This document shows, in pieces, positions 1-12,583 of a stretch of 64,000 bases of DNA. The notes below the pieces were generated by a model. It saw only the letters and a program-made list of their open reading frames with translations, was not told the DNA's origin and made no database searches. Every line of letters starts with the position of its first letter. Position 1 is the stretch's first letter. The position numbers were made by a program, and so were the translations under genes. This stretch comes from Loripinus fragilis (lineage: Eukaryota; Mollusca; Bivalvia; Lucinida; Lucinidae). Location of the stretch: the NCBI GenBank assembly GCA_964019695.1, contig OZ026524.1, forward strand, positions 61,697,066 through 61,761,065, in the 5' to 3' direction.

Positions 1-735
1 GATCAAGAAACAAAGAAGTTTGGTTTGCATGAAAAACCCCTAACTTATCAATGCATCATCTCGTAGAACATATTAATCAAGATATAAAAAGGAGATAAAA
101 TAAAGATAAGGACTCAACAGTAAAGAAAACTGAATACCAGAGCAAAAGAATTCTAACAGATAAGCCCCGGTGGGCCTGACAACAGCCACAGCATCAGGCC
201 TCTACCATCCCATCAATAGAGAAGTCTTTAAAAGTAGTAAGTGAATATGATCAGGAAATACCACAATTACAAACTGCAGACTAACCCATGGCAGCGCGAG
301 GAAGAGCCGCTCAACCATCACGAGACACCAGGAAGACAAATTAAGCAAAGCAACCAGCTCTCTCTTCCCCATCAATTAGGTTTAGAACCAGGCATGCAGA
401 CTGTCGCCTGACATCTGAGTTTTATCCAACCTTTATATAACGTTCGATAATCTTTTTGAACAGACAACCCCGTTGCACCGTGAGGAAGAGCCGCTCAACA
501 ATCACGAGACACCAGGAAGACAAATTAAGCAAAGTAACCAGCTCTCTCTTCCCCATCAAGGTGATTTCAATGCTAGAATGGACACAAAGTAACGCACAAC
601 AAAACATAGAGCATTACAGACTCCCACAATGGGAGTAGCAATAAACAAAAAGTCAAGAGCAACAGAACCAACGCCTTAGAAAGGACAGCAGCCTAAGCCA
701 CCGGGGGCTTAAATGCATTTTACTGGTACAGCCCA
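1..735 (-). mobile_element. Penelope-like element 3' tail (non-coding), two tandem partial repeats
   Basis: Positions 233-380 and 457-735 both contain the block CACGAGACACCAGGAAGAC ... CTCTCTCTTCCCCATCAA, which also occurs at 44084-44390 and 44710-44990. There it lies just 3' (minus strand) of a recognisable reverse-transcriptase C-terminus. The stretch is therefore a 3' tail without coding sequence, repeated within itself. The element is probably truncated by the window edge. Confidence 0.6.
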
Positions 736-1605
736 ATTTGATTGACTGATCGAATTGAAACTTCCTATAGGTTTTAATCCGCTGTGTACGCGACAGGTTT
801 CAAATACCATTGTGTTGATGAATTACAGTGAGCGACAGGTTTATTTATAGCTCTCGACTTGTGTACCTAGGTATTTTGAAAACCAATACCATTGCAATAC
901 AATGTAGTACCTTTCTATGTGGATTTTTATGCAAATGAAAGTCCTTCGTTAAAATGGGGTGCAAAAAAAACCCTCAGGCATAGGGATGCTTGTTGCTACT
1001 TCATCGTCCATCTGGCATTGAATCAGCCACACTTCCCAAGAAGTGTAAGCATACTACTTAATTACTATTAATTTATTAATCGAAACATGATCACAAAAGT
1101 TCCTCTTAATTTTTATTCCTCTTAATTTTTATAGCCAAAGCTGAAATAAGTTGCCTAAATCCCCGTTTTAAAAAGTTAACACTTCTTGCTGACTGAGTCA
1201 GTAAAATGTCCGGCCGCGGGTCGAGAGCGAGGCACGTGCATGTTATGTCACTCAATCTGCTTACAAGTCCATTTAGAGCGTTATACTTGTACCAGACTGC
1301 CGATGAATCTGCTCTTGAGAAAACCGAACCACTTTTGCTTCGCTATGCACAATTGCTGACTTCGACTTCCAGTCAGTCACTCAAGAATATATTGAAACCG
1401 CCAGACATATCGTACGATCAGTATTTTTGCAAAGATCTACACTGAAACTCTGAAACCGTCAACGCATTCCCACAGATGCTTATTTGGAGGAAAAAAGTTC
1501 CAGCGGTGCTTGAATGAGCGAGTGGCTCAATTTAAAAAATAACTCTTTTTGTCGATCCGCCGATGCATTGGTTACTTTGATTTTCCCGAAAGGAGGGGCA
1601 TACAC
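736..1605. other. No recognisable gene; AT-rich unique-looking DNA
   Basis: A 79-codon open frame at 1206-1445 has no recognisable domain and no splice or homology support. I see nothing else. Confidence 0.4.
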
Positions 1606-1888
1606 GGTCTCTCTCTCTCTCTCTCTTTACATTGGCAAACCGTTTGGATCCAGATCGGACCCGAATATAATACAGAAAAGAATGTTTCGTCGAGTAAAAA
1701 GTTTTGGCATGCGATAGAAAGCTTGCAAAGCGTTAATACTGTCGAATGTCCGATGCCAATGCGCACGATAATACATACAAGGGGTCCTCATCGGAAGCAA
1801 CTGTAACAAGACTGATGGACTGACCCAAAACATTGTGTTTCAAGATTTCTGAGAAACCAAGCCAAAAACGCAAAATTTGTGTGCAAGC

Positions 1889-1932
<44 letters not shown>
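1606..1932. repeat. Two (TC)n microsatellites
   Basis: CT dinucleotide tracts at about 1607-1627 and a longer one at 1889-1932, about 44 bp of pure CT. Confidence 0.95.
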
Positions 1933-1933
<1 letters not shown>

Positions 1934-2189
1934 TTAACGGCTTGCTTTCAAAGTTTGCAAACTGTTTAGACCCAGAAGATTGCTGATACGCTGGGTATAT
2001 TCACATACCTCAAGAGAGGATTTTCAATCCATGTATACCAACCTGCTCGATGTTTCGTTCAAAATTGAAATGAATCTTTAAAATATCGACGGACATTGGT
2101 TACTTATACTTATCAACGTGATGCGACAAAGGCTAAGACGAGCATGCGCAAATGTGCATTCTCAATACAGCGTAACACACATCCCAGCC

Positions 2190-2280
2190 AGCACACAAAG
2201 TCGGGCTACCATCAGCCCTCCAGTGAAATGCCATTCAAATGGCGGTTCGCTGGCGGGCTGGTGGTAGCCCTCTTTGGATA
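2190..2280. repeat. Palindromic GGGCCACCATCGG-type hairpin element
   Basis: GGGCTACCATCAGCCC is followed by GCCATTCAAATGGC and the inverse GGGCTGGTGGTAGCCC, a foldback of about 75 bp. Better-preserved relatives lie at 23652-23735, 28118-28180 and 41743-41835. Confidence 0.7.
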
Positions 2281-3229
2281 AAGTTGGGGAGTAGATGCCA
2301 GGCATCACTGGTTGTATGTTATTTGGTTATGTCTCATGACTCAAACCATAGCGGGGGAAAAGGCCCTTTTGTATAAAAGCAAACTTTCTTAGAAAATTGA
2401 CAAGCATATCAAGACCCAGTTGTTTAACGCTGTGGTTCATCTCCTACTAAAATAGTACTTGCAAATGTTTATCTGACCAGGCAGTGTATGGCATACATCC
2501 TTCATGGTGAACGCAAGCTTTGATGTGCGTGTTCTCGATGTTGGTTGACCATTGCTGAAGAACTCGTGACAGCCGATACGAATACATGTATGGCCTTTTG
2601 TCATGTACATGTACGAAAGTCCATGTTTTTAATGCGCTCTTGCTTTATATACATGCATCCCACAATTAGCCGCTGATACTCATGTTCAGACCAAACAACA
2701 TAAAGTTGGGCGTTCGGCAATGCGGAAAAGAGCGTCAAGTGTCAGATTACCCATCTAAGTAGAATGGAACCTTCCAAATGTCGCCTGCTTTAATACGTAT
2801 GACACAACCGCACACGTGCTGTTCGGTATTATTATACCTATCAAAGATGGGACAGACAGATCAACGGACGATTTTCCACTGAAAATATTAAACTTGTGTT
2901 CGTTATTTTAGAAATTCACTTTTTCAAAAAGGACAGTGTTCGTTTTTTAAGATGTTTTAAAAACTATTTACGGCGATAATTTTAGGTGAACGTAATTATT
3001 TTATATAAAGTTGTGAAAGAATCTGATTGATGCAAATAAATGTTATTGACTCAAATTCTAAAATTGTCTCACCCTCAGCATATTTGAAGAATTTAATTTA
3101 TTAAAAGCCGGAAGTTACATTCAAAGTAGTCAATATTCATGCGTACCAAGACACACTGTCAATTGTCGACACTAATTGTTATCCTTTCCCCCCTTGTAAA
3201 CAAAGGATTGAAATTCGACCCATGCCAAG

Positions 3230-3475
3230 CCTGGAAGAGTCCAGTCTCACAACATTGTTATTTTTAATTCTTATAAGATCGGACTCAGGATAACGAGAAA
3301 CCCTGTCTTCGGTGAGTTTGTGAACAACAAAGGCGCAGACCAGCCTGCGCAATGATTCGCGCAGTCTGATTAGCGCCTTTAAACAGCATTTAATACGAAC
3401 AATTTGTGCATGCCGATGTAAGAAATTATTCGCAATTCTATTCAGAAGTAATTTCAAACCTGCGCACGGTGTTTT
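3230..3475 (-). repeat. Dispersed repeat with GGCGCAGACCAGCCTGCGC palindromic core
   Basis: The core GCGCAGACCAGCCTGCGC...GCGCAGTCTGATTAGCGCC folds on itself. The same repeat with flanking text (CCTGTCTTCGGTG..., AAATTTAATTTTCTAGC) is at 10262-10580, 56555-56780 and 62045-62165, and cores recur at 19535-19580 and 39925-39985. Confidence 0.7.
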
Positions 3476-4046
3476 AACTACACACTAGGATCACATCACC
3501 AAGATGGTTCTGATGAGTACCCACAACAAACTATAGTTTTGTACATATAGTATATGTTTTAAGCACACATCTGAATCGCCTCGATGAGACGGCTTTGGCG
3601 TGCATTTGGAACATCTTTTCTAATGAGACGTGCTGATATAAAAAAAAAACACACACAACCTTTTGTGGCTTTCCCTGGGTAGTAACCAGTACCGGGCCGG
3701 AGGGTTTATGATTTGTGTGTGTATTTTATGACGGGCGCATGTTAAGACAAAAAGGATAGCGTCGCGCGTTCGCCATTGCGGAAAAGAATTTCATGTGCCA
3801 GATAACCTATCTAAGTAGAATGGAACCTTACAAATGTCGCCTGCTTACGTATGACACAATCGCAGGTAGAATTACACCGATTACTGATGGGACAAACAGA
3901 CCCACCGAAAATAACTTAGGCTCGTTTTTTTAGAAAATCACTTTATAATCGTTTTTGGGGGATGTTTTAAAAATATTTTAGGTGTCCGTAATTATTTTCG
4001 AACATTTACAGTCAATAGAGTTGTGTGAGAATCTGACTGATGCACA

Positions 4047-4220
4047 ATCCCCTCTTTTTTAGGGAGCGTAGTGGTAGAGTGTTTGACTCGAGACCGAGAG
4101 GCCGCAGGTTCGAGCCTCACCGGCGTCACTGCGGTGTGGCCTCAGGAAGGCCCGTTCCTGTTTCACTGAGATATTGTTGATGGGACGTAAAGAATCAAAT
4201 CAAACAAACTATCCCCTCTT
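4047..4220 (+). mobile_element. tRNA-derived SINE (4062-4210) with 10-bp target duplication
   Basis: The head resembles a tRNA, with an A-box-like TGGTAGAGTG (4072-4081) and a B box GGTTCGAGCC (4107-4116). The tail reads GATGGGACGTAAAGAATCAAATCAAACAAAC. ATCCCCTCTT is present at 4047-4056 and again at 4211-4220 as target duplication. The unrelated tail makes a real tRNA gene unlikely. Longer relatives on the other strand are at 45294-45503 and 54133-54415. Confidence 0.85.
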
Positions 4221-4332
4221 CAGATAAATGCACTAAAATTTTAGGAACGGCATATTCATTTATTAAAAGCGAAAGTTTCATTTCCTAGCAGTAAAAATTG
4301 AAACTATTTTATTAACGTTGTCGAATTATCGA

Positions 4333-4909
4333 GTCCATTCTTTACTCTAACAAAGAAAACAAACACAGTTTGCATGTTGGCGCGCTTAAATGTGAGCAAA
4401 TGAGCAGCGTGACATGGAAGGACGTTGTAGACCTTGATGAGATCTATTTAAGAAGTGCTTGTAAAAGCCCTGCCAGGAACACAGCTTACTTAACCCTTAG
4501 ATCTTCTCATTGCCGAAGTACCTGCCGTCCAGCCCACATGACACCAAACTTTCTTTTTTTTGTTTGGCGAAAACTTGCTGTGATTTTAACAGTGCAGTAT
4601 ACCACATAGCAATGACGACGTGCAAATCAACACGGCAAGATCTCTTGCTCGAATCTATACAAAATTTTGTGTGTTGCTCACGTCTGTGAAGCCGCCTTAG
4701 AACTGATTTTTCACGACACTTCGTTCACAAATACCTCATTATTCTCAGTCCGTGCATGATGACTGAGTAATAATATACTGCACAACCTTTGTTAATGCTA
4801 GTACCGACTAGACAAATATTCTGCTCTATTCGATGAAACGAGCAGAATGTTAAGTCCATTCTTTACTCTAACAAAGAAAACAAACACAGTTTGCATGTTG
4901 GCGCGCTTA
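4333..4909. repeat. 465-bp segment flanked by identical 56-bp direct repeats
   Basis: The same 56 bp, starting GTCCATTCTTTACTCTAAC and ending TTGGCGCGCTTA, is at 4333-4388 and 4854-4909. The inner 4669-4853 is nearly identical to 10077-10261. No coding content is recognised. Confidence 0.8.
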
Positions 4910-6105
4910 GAAAATACAAATGTTAGAAAGAGAGCGACAAAATTTTGTATAGATTCTAATAAGTCACATCACAATGCCTCACATAGACATCACCTCTGTC
5001 ATTTTTAACAGTTTGTCTCCAAAATCTTTAACGTACTTATTTTACTGTCAGGTGACTTCCAGCGGACAGTGCTTAAACACGTGGTATACGTGTACTTATC
5101 TGTACTTCCGCTTGCTTCAGGACACAATGTGTTGAGATTTGCTCAGAAAGTCCCTTCTAAATCCCTTTGTCTAAACAGATGATGTTGTATGTTTCTGATT
5201 GAGCCAATACCTGCAACAAATGAAAACAAATAGCCATATACAAATAGCCTTATTGTCAAAACATATTATTCTTATTTTCATTGCAATCATGCTGGAATCT
5301 AAAATTTATTTTCCAAAAATATCATTGTTTTCATGCCCATTTGCATATAATACTTTGTCTGATTAAAATGGCTGTATCTGGTACTCATTTTAGTTACTTA
5401 TTTATTTACTTTTGTTTTGCTAAATGTATCGCCTATTAAAATTAGATAATCAGGTGCAAACGGCTGGTCTGAAACTCTTAAAGTACAACAAACTGCCATA
5501 TCTATTATACTCAACAGTTCCCCTCTGCTAACTCTGATACTGAGCTAATAATCGGACAACTTCTATACTGGGAACTCATCTGGAATTAACTTATTTGTAT
5601 CTACGTTATAATAAACACTGAACTTGTCATTTGTTTGTGATCCCATATATCAGTCAATTTAATTTTCTTCTTTCTCTGACATAAATAAACGCATTGCTCA
5701 TTAGAAATATACCATATCCATTTTACTGACATTTTAATTTTGATATTTCACGTAACTTACCATCATGGCAATATTTTGAAAATAACCTTTTATAATCCTG
5801 ATTTTTTATGAGTGAATACATTTTTTTATTGTAATAAACATTGACCTCATTTTTTATCTTCTAAATACTACTCTATACAACCATATTTACTCCTCCATCT
5901 TTGTTCATATGGAGGACATTTTCTCTCCCAAAACCATACTAAAACCAAATACTTCGTTGTTTGAAAGTCTACCCTTATTTTCATCTGAGATTTTTTATTT
6001 TATTTTATTTTATTTTTTTATTTGTTCATTGATTTTGCTCTAAGGGACTTTTGCATCTTTAGAAAATCAAGACCTTCAGTCTGCATTTTCAACCTGACTT
6101 CCGCT
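4910..6105. other. AT-rich DNA without recognisable features
   Basis: Very AT-rich, with a TTTTATTTTATTT run near 5995-6020. No open frame or repeat family that I can name. Confidence 0.4.
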
Positions 6106-7580
6106 TCCGGGGAAATCACAGTTATTATCTGTTAACAGGTAAATAACTTTTTCCACTTCCGGGGAACTCGTTTCCACTTCCTGGGAAATCTCAATTATTA
6201 CCTTCTACCAGGTAAACCACGTTCCACTTCCGGGGAACTCGTTTCCACTCCTGGGAAATCTCAATTGTTACCAGGTAAATACCATTTTCCACTTCCGGGG
6301 AACTCGTTTCCACTTCCTGGGAAATTTCAAATATTACCTTCTACCAGGTAAATACCACGTTCCACTTCCGGGGAACTCGTTTCCACTTCCTGGGAAATCT
6401 CAATTGTTACCTTCTACCAGTTAAATACCATTTCCACTTCTCTGGAACTCATTTCCACTTCCTGGGAAATCTCAAATTGTTACCTTTTACCAGATAAATA
6501 CACTTTTCCCATTTCTGGGGAACTCGCTTCCCCTTCCTGGGAAATCTCAATTAGTACCATATACCAGATAAATACCTTTTTCCACTTCTGGGGAACTTCA
6601 TATTTCCACTTCTGGGGAATGGACATGTGACCTAGTCACCAACCGATTTTAAAGCTCTCTTATGAGGATAGTTTGCTTTTCCCACATAAATCTACTGCTC
6701 CTATGTTATGTTTTCTTACCTTTGGAATTAACCTTCTACCAGGTAAATACCTTTTTCCCACTTCTGGGAGAACTCGTTTCTACTTCCTGGGCAATCTCAA
6801 TTATAACCTGATACAAGAAGAATACCTTTTTCCACTTCAAGGGAATTTCATGTTTCCCCTTCTTGGGAAATGACATGTGACTTAGTCACCAATCGAATTT
6901 TGAGCTCTCTTAGGAGGAAAGTTTGCTCTTCCAACATAAATCTACAGCTCCTATGATATATATTCTTACCTTTGAAAATAACCTTCTACCAGTTAAATAC
7001 CATTTCCACTTCCCGGGAACTCGTTTCCACTTCCTGGGAAATCTCAAATTGTTACCTTTTACCAGATAAATACACTTTTCCCATTTCTGGGGAACTCGCT
7101 TCCCCTTCCTGGGAAATCTCAATTAGTCCCATATACCAGATAAATACCTTTTTCCACTTCTGGGGAACTTCATATTTCCACTTCTGGGGAACGGACATGT
7201 GACCTAGTCACCAACCGATTTTTGAGCTCTCTGATGAGAAAAGTTTGCTCTTCCAACATAAATCTACAGCTCCTATGATATATATTCTTACCTTTGAAAA
7301 TAACCTTCTACCAGGTAAATACTTTTCCCACTTCTGGGAAAATCGTTTCCACCTCCTGGGCAATCTCAAAATTACCTTATACCAGATAAATACCTTTTTC
7401 CACTTCTCGGGAACTTCTTGTTTCCTCTTCTGGGAAATGACATGTGACCTAGTCACCAACCGATTTTTAGAGCTCTCTTATGAGGAAAGTTTGCTCTTCT
7501 CACATAAATCTACTGCTCCTATGATATATATTCTTACCTTGGGAAATAACCTTTGAAATTCCACTTCTGGGAAAATCAAT
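6106..7580 (+). repeat. Satellite of TTCCnGGGAA-containing units
   Basis: About 19 imperfect copies of a 70-80 bp unit that alternates CCACTTCCGGGGAACTCG and CCACTTCCTGGGAAATCTC, joined by TTACCTTCTACCAGGTAAATACC. From 6610 a longer period of about 290 bp appears, marked by GACATGTGACCTAGTCACCAA and AAATCTACTGCTCCTATGATA (repeats near 6625, 6873, 7195, 7440). Open frames on both strands here are translations of the repeat and not genes. Confidence 0.92.
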
Positions 7581-9278
7581 TACACTGCAAGTGTATTTGG
7601 ATTTTTTGATTTTGTCTCACTATTTATAACATTGTCCATATCTGCATAGCCAACATATATCACCTTTTTTCGTTTGCAAATAATTCAGAATCGAATGCAG
7701 TATTCTCTTTCAATACTCTGACGTTAGCTTTTAACGACTACGCCTTTAAAACAACTGACCCCTTTTCAAAGGTGAATGACTCATTCTTATTCTAACAAGC
7801 GTACCTTTAACTGACATGTCTCTAACATATATTCTACTGTGGATGCAGCGATTTCTGCTCGTACACTCTGATAACTTTATGTTTCTAATTGAAATCTCCT
7901 TTCTTTGATTATCTTTTACATTTTCTCCATCTTCCAGCATACATAAACCTACCCAATTTTCAAGCAGAAGAAATGTATGAATCATTTAACATGCATAAAC
8001 GGTTCAATTGATAATTTTCTTCAAACAGAAGAAATCCAAATTTCATTAAATGAAGAAAAAAAATCAATATCAGGAATAAGGGCTGCCTATGAGCAAAATT
8101 TAAATACATACTGCGATATAGCTTTGATTCCACACAAACAGTCATTTACAAATGCAGTTATTCTTTAACCGTTTACCACCATAATAACATCACTGTTAAA
8201 ACTTTCCACAATATTTGACCAATGCTCGCCGATTCCAGTAAAGACTTCTGTATATAAAATGCTTCGTTACCTGCGTCTGACCATGAGAAAGCTGAAACCG
8301 TTCCATTTGACTGAGCTTTATCCATGTAATTAATATAAGCCTCACCATTTTCAAATTAGCTCATGAAATATCGTTTTGAAGTTGTTGTCATGTTATCTTG
8401 CAATTTTTTGTATTTTAAACTTAGATTTATGCAAATTATTGCTTATGCTATTACAATCCAGTACTAATATATGCTTTGTGCCGTGTTATTTTTACAGTAG
8501 AGTATTAATAGCACGAGGCTACGTTTCAATTTTGAGAATACATTTCTAAGATAGTAATGAGTGGATCTCTTGGTTGTCTTATTACTGTAAGACCTCTTTA
8601 CATGCCAGAAATTTCCATCTTTTTTAAGATAAACACTCTCTGGCAAAAAAACAACAACAGTATTTGTCGCGATCAGTACAGCAAATAGATAGATAAAGTG
8701 TAATCCTCTTCTATAACCAACGTAAAGTACTAATATGACCATGCATCTATTTATATTAATATTTAGCCTATTTCATGGGGATTCATCTGTACTTACTCTT
8801 TGCAAATCCACCCACCTTTGTTATCGTCTCTCATGATCTAACTGATCTGTACTACCAACCTATGTATAGCGCCAAGATTCGCATCTTAAAAAAAATTCTT
8901 TATATCTGAAATGTATGTCTGATGAAAACAAGAAAAACTGCTGTCTGTACTTATCTTTACAATGTGCTTTAAATATGGACTTTCAAATTTCCAATGCCAA
9001 CTTGGATTGAGCTCTTCAAATGTGTTTCTGATCCTCCTCATCACTGGCGACCTCCAGATGTAAATAATCGTCAACTACTTTCTAGCCAATGTGGGTTCTA
9101 ATAACCTGTCGTTGTTCCAAATATTGGAAACTGAAATGTAAGAACGTTATATGTAAAACTGTGATTGATTCCATCGTTCACTTAACAATTTTATTTTATA
9201 ATTATTATAACGATTATTATTATTATTATTAATGTATCTTCTTTGCAAAACCAGGAAATGCCCCCCAATTCATGAGGA
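7581..9278. other. No recognisable gene or repeat family
   Basis: AT-rich. Short open frames on both strands (for example 8464-8742 minus) have low-complexity hydrophobic products without motifs. Confidence 0.35.
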
Positions 9279-9765
9279 TATATAGCCTACTCTGGACGCC
9301 TAAATTAGTGACTGTGTTTGAAACTATGATCGTGATATCCCTGGTATATTCTTTCATAATGTGTATGTAGTGTGTTGCGTTATTTTTTATTTGCTCTATA
9401 TTTTACAACATTCTCCGCATTTGAGCGTTTCAGGTAAACGTGTATAGCCTGCTCTTGACATCTATATACGTGAACATGTTTGAAACTATGACCGTGATAT
9501 CCTTGGTATATTCTTTCATAATGCGTACAAAGTGTGTTGCGTTATTTTTTATTTGCTCTATATTATACACCATACTCCGCTTTTGAGCGTTTCAGATAAA
9601 CTTTTATAGCCTGCTCTTGACATCTTTATACATGAACGTGTTTGAAAATATGATTGGGTTATCCCTGATATATTCTTTCATAATATATATGTAGTGTGTT
9701 GCGTTATTTTTATTTGCTCTATAGTATACAACATTCTCCGCTTAAAGGCGTTTCAGATAAAAATG
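9279..9765 (+). repeat. Three tandem copies of a ~162-bp unit
   Basis: TATAGCCT(A/G)CTCT, GTGATATCC(C/T)TGGTATATTC and GTAGTGTGTTGCGTTATTTT recur with a period of about 162 bp starting near 9279, 9441 and 9603. Copies are roughly 85-90% alike by eye. Confidence 0.88.
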
Positions 9766-10076
9766 TACCTTTCGCTAAATTCTTCATCTTCATATACCGT
9801 TTAATAATAGTTTAGATTTCTGTCACAATCATCTATTTTTTGAACATGCCATCTTCTACACATTGAACGCATTTACCTTTGCGTTATAATCTGCAGATGC
9901 GACAGACGCACTTTCGCTACCTAAAATTCACAAAATAAGTTTTTGAGTTTCACTTATCTTTTTAATTCTGTAGAAACCAACTTGTTCATCTCGTTCTGTC
10001 TGCTGTTAATACCCTAGGTCGGTGCCATGTTATCTTCTTACTCCAGAAATATAGACCAACGTCCTTCGCTTTTTTG

Positions 10077-10580
10077 TGTGTTGCTCACGTCTGTGAAGCC
10101 GCCTTAGAACTGATTTTTCACGACACTTCGTTCACAAATACCTCATTATTCTCAGTCCGTGCATGATGACTGAGTAATAATATACTGCACAACCTTTGTT
10201 AATGCTAGTACCGACTAGACAAATATTCTGCTCTATTCGATGAAACGAGCAGAATGTTAACTCTTTGAAGCTTGCCCTGTAAGCTAGGAATTGAAATTCG
10301 ATCCCTTTCAGGTGAGGTTTTAACTAAATGACTTAACACAACAGTGTTATTTAGATGGGACTCCGGATATGCTATAAAAATTGGGCCTTGACGCAAAAGG
10401 CGCAGACCAGCCTGTGCATCCACACAGTCTGATCAGCACTTTTATTTTTCGCTGACGCTTGAAAAGTATCATATCTAAACTTGAAACGAGCAAAATTTCA
10501 ATTTTCTAGCTTCTCTCTGAAGCTGATGAGACTGGTTTGAGCATCGCTTTGTCCGGAAACCGCGAAGAGTTTTTGTCGCG
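10077..10580. repeat. Second copy of the 4669-4853 repeat, then a GCGCAGACCAGCCTG repeat
   Basis: 10077-10261 is nearly identical to 4669-4853, and both end in GAAACGAGCAGAATGTTAA. 10262-10580 belongs to the family also seen at 3230-3475. Confidence 0.8.
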
Positions 10581-10734
10581 TCGAGACAAAATACCGGTAC
10601 ATGTCGTATTGGTTTTTATCAAAGTGTAACAGGTAAAAAAACACTTCTGTCTATAAATAAACCTGATTGTTTGTATTGGATAACGTTACGCTTTACACAC
10701 TAGAGCAAAAGGTTAAGTTTTAGTGTTTCGATTA

Positions 10735-11205
10735 CTCAATCGAATTGGGCTGTACCAAATCTTCGCCCTAGATTCTGCTGTTGTTGAAGTACAAGAAATG
10801 TTCAGCTCGCGTGGAGGCCATCTAACTAATGCAATGTATCATCATGGGAAAACACTGTCATCAAATTAACACACCATGATGAAACAAAGAAAAGGGCTCA
10901 TGACTCACAGATAGTCAGAGCTAAAGAAAACCTCAATTTGAGCTACAGTGGGCCCATCCAAGGACAAGCATCAAGCACCAACCCACCGATTAAAGCTTTA
11001 CGTCAGAGCCGTCATAGAGTCTGAGGCCTGACCCATCGTCGTACAATTAAAGAGGAAACCATAGCTATAAACCGTGATTGGGTTTAAAACTAGGCATGCA
11101 GACTGTCGCATGATATCCAAGTTATATCCAACCCTTATATAACGTTTAACTATCTTTTTGAATTGATCACTAAAATTAGGTTTTCCACAATTCGTTTGAA
11201 TTTAT
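10735..11205 (-). mobile_element. Penelope-like element 3' non-coding tail
   Basis: Minus-strand continuation of the reverse-transcriptase C-terminus at 11210. The text TTCTGCTGTTGTTGAAGTACAAGAAATG and CACAGATAGTCAGAGCTAAAG also occurs at 44405-44575 next to another copy. Confidence 0.65.
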
Positions 11206-11209
11206 AAAC

Positions 11210-12190
11210 TTAATCACCATAAAGTATAGGTTCTGATATGCCTTGTTGCAGAAGAGTTTTTAACCCAACGTTGTATTTAACAATTAACTCTGAGTGTCTG
11301 TGGTAGAATTTAGAAAATGCTTTTCGAAGTTTATGATATCTATAACCTTGTTTCAATAACTTGGCAGTTAAAAATAAGTTTCTGCTGTTGAAGTCATCAA
11401 CATTAGAACACACTCTAGCAAAACGAATAAGCTGAGAAATATATACACCATAGGAAGGAGAGCGAGGAACATCTCCATCAAGAAATGGGAAATTTACTAT
11501 TTCAAATTAAAATCATCCCGTTTATCATAAATTTTAGAAGAAACTATGCCATTTGTTATTGACAAGTTCAAGTCCAAAAACGGTCCTTCAGTATCAGAAG
11601 AATTCGCTTCATTTAGCTGAAGTTCAGTGGGATATATTTGACCCACCATTTCATCTAAATATCTGGAGGTTGAGTTAAAAGCTTCAATAATATCAGTTTG
11701 ATTATTGACTGACAGAGACAACATAATGTCTCTCTCGTAACAAAACAAAATCAAATCTGCAACAAGAGGAGCACAATTAGTACCTATAGGAATACCTACA
11801 GTTTGTCTATATAATTTCGAGCCAAACCTTATAAATATATTGTCCAAAAGATAATGGAGCGCATCACACATTTTCTGACATGACCACAATTTACATCGTT
11901 TAGGTTGTTCAGAAGTTAAAAAGGCATTTTTACCATTACAAGCCAAATAAAGTGAGCCATCTCTGTTAAATGTTTGTTCAATTAATTCTGTTAGTTCTTC
12001 TTTGATTAGATTATGAGGCAATGTAGTATAGAGAGTAGAGAAACCTTATGTAGACAAACAAGATGCTAGAAAACCTCTAGACTTCTATTATTAAGAATTT
12101 CACTTGAATTTTTAATAGACCAAAATAATTTTTTACCATTTCTTTCATAAACTGTTGTGCAATATTTAATGACATGGTTTTTAATCGCAG
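11210..12190 (-). pseudogene. Penelope-like reverse transcriptase, copy I (3' half, frameshifted)
   Basis: On the minus strand 12021-11497 encodes the palm and thumb of a reverse transcriptase: GIPIGTNCAPLVADLILF (motif B region), a SRYLDEM segment where motif C should be YLDD, and FLDLNLSITNGIVSSKIYDK. A one-base shift near 11500 separates it from the C-terminal RNLFLTAKLLKQGYRYHKLRK (11413-11210). The 12190-12022 part encodes the upstream KKLFWSIKNSSEILN. Compared with copy II, a block coding DLFNIDNPYFE is missing beside motif C, so the catalytic aspartates are lost and the copy is dead. YLDD plus the PxxYWLHKLHK block of copy II fits Penelope-like elements best; another non-LTR class is possible. 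No GIY-YIG endonuclease is visible. Confidence 0.78.
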
Positions 12191-12583
12191 TGGGGCAAAA
12201 AAACGGAGCTTCAATATCAGAAGAATTCGCCTTATTTAACTGAAGTTCAGTAGGATATATCTGACTTACCATTTGTTCAAAATAAGGATTATCAATATTA
12301 AATAGGTCATCTAAATATCGGGAGGTGGAGTTAAATGTTTCAATAATGCCAGTTTGATTATTGTCTGACAGAGACAACATGCAGTCTCTCTCATAAAAAA
12401 TAAATCTGCAACAAGAGGAGCACAATTAGTACCCATTGGAATACCTACAATCTGCCTTTTTAATTTTGAGCCAAATCTTATAACTATATTGTCCAAAAGA
12501 TAATGGAGAGCATCACACATTTTCTGACATGGCCACAATTTATATCGTTTAGGTTGTTCAGAAGTAAAAAAAAAAGGCATTTT

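Larger units (their letters stand above)
2700..4290. repeat. Diverged direct duplication (2700-3130 and 3745-4290)
   Basis: Both halves share TCTAAGTAGAATGGAACCTT, AAATGTCGCCTGCTT, GATGGGACA and AATCTGA(T/C)TGATGCA in the same order. The second copy carries a SINE that the first lacks. A palindromic GCGCAGACCAGCCTGCGC repeat lies between them (3230-3475). Confidence 0.7.

Noticed and set aside
1206..1445. 79-codon coding region
   Set aside because: No domain, no splice context and no relative in the window.
4062..4130. tRNA gene
   Set aside because: A and B boxes are present but the body continues into a SINE tail with target duplication, and no folded acceptor stem pairs.
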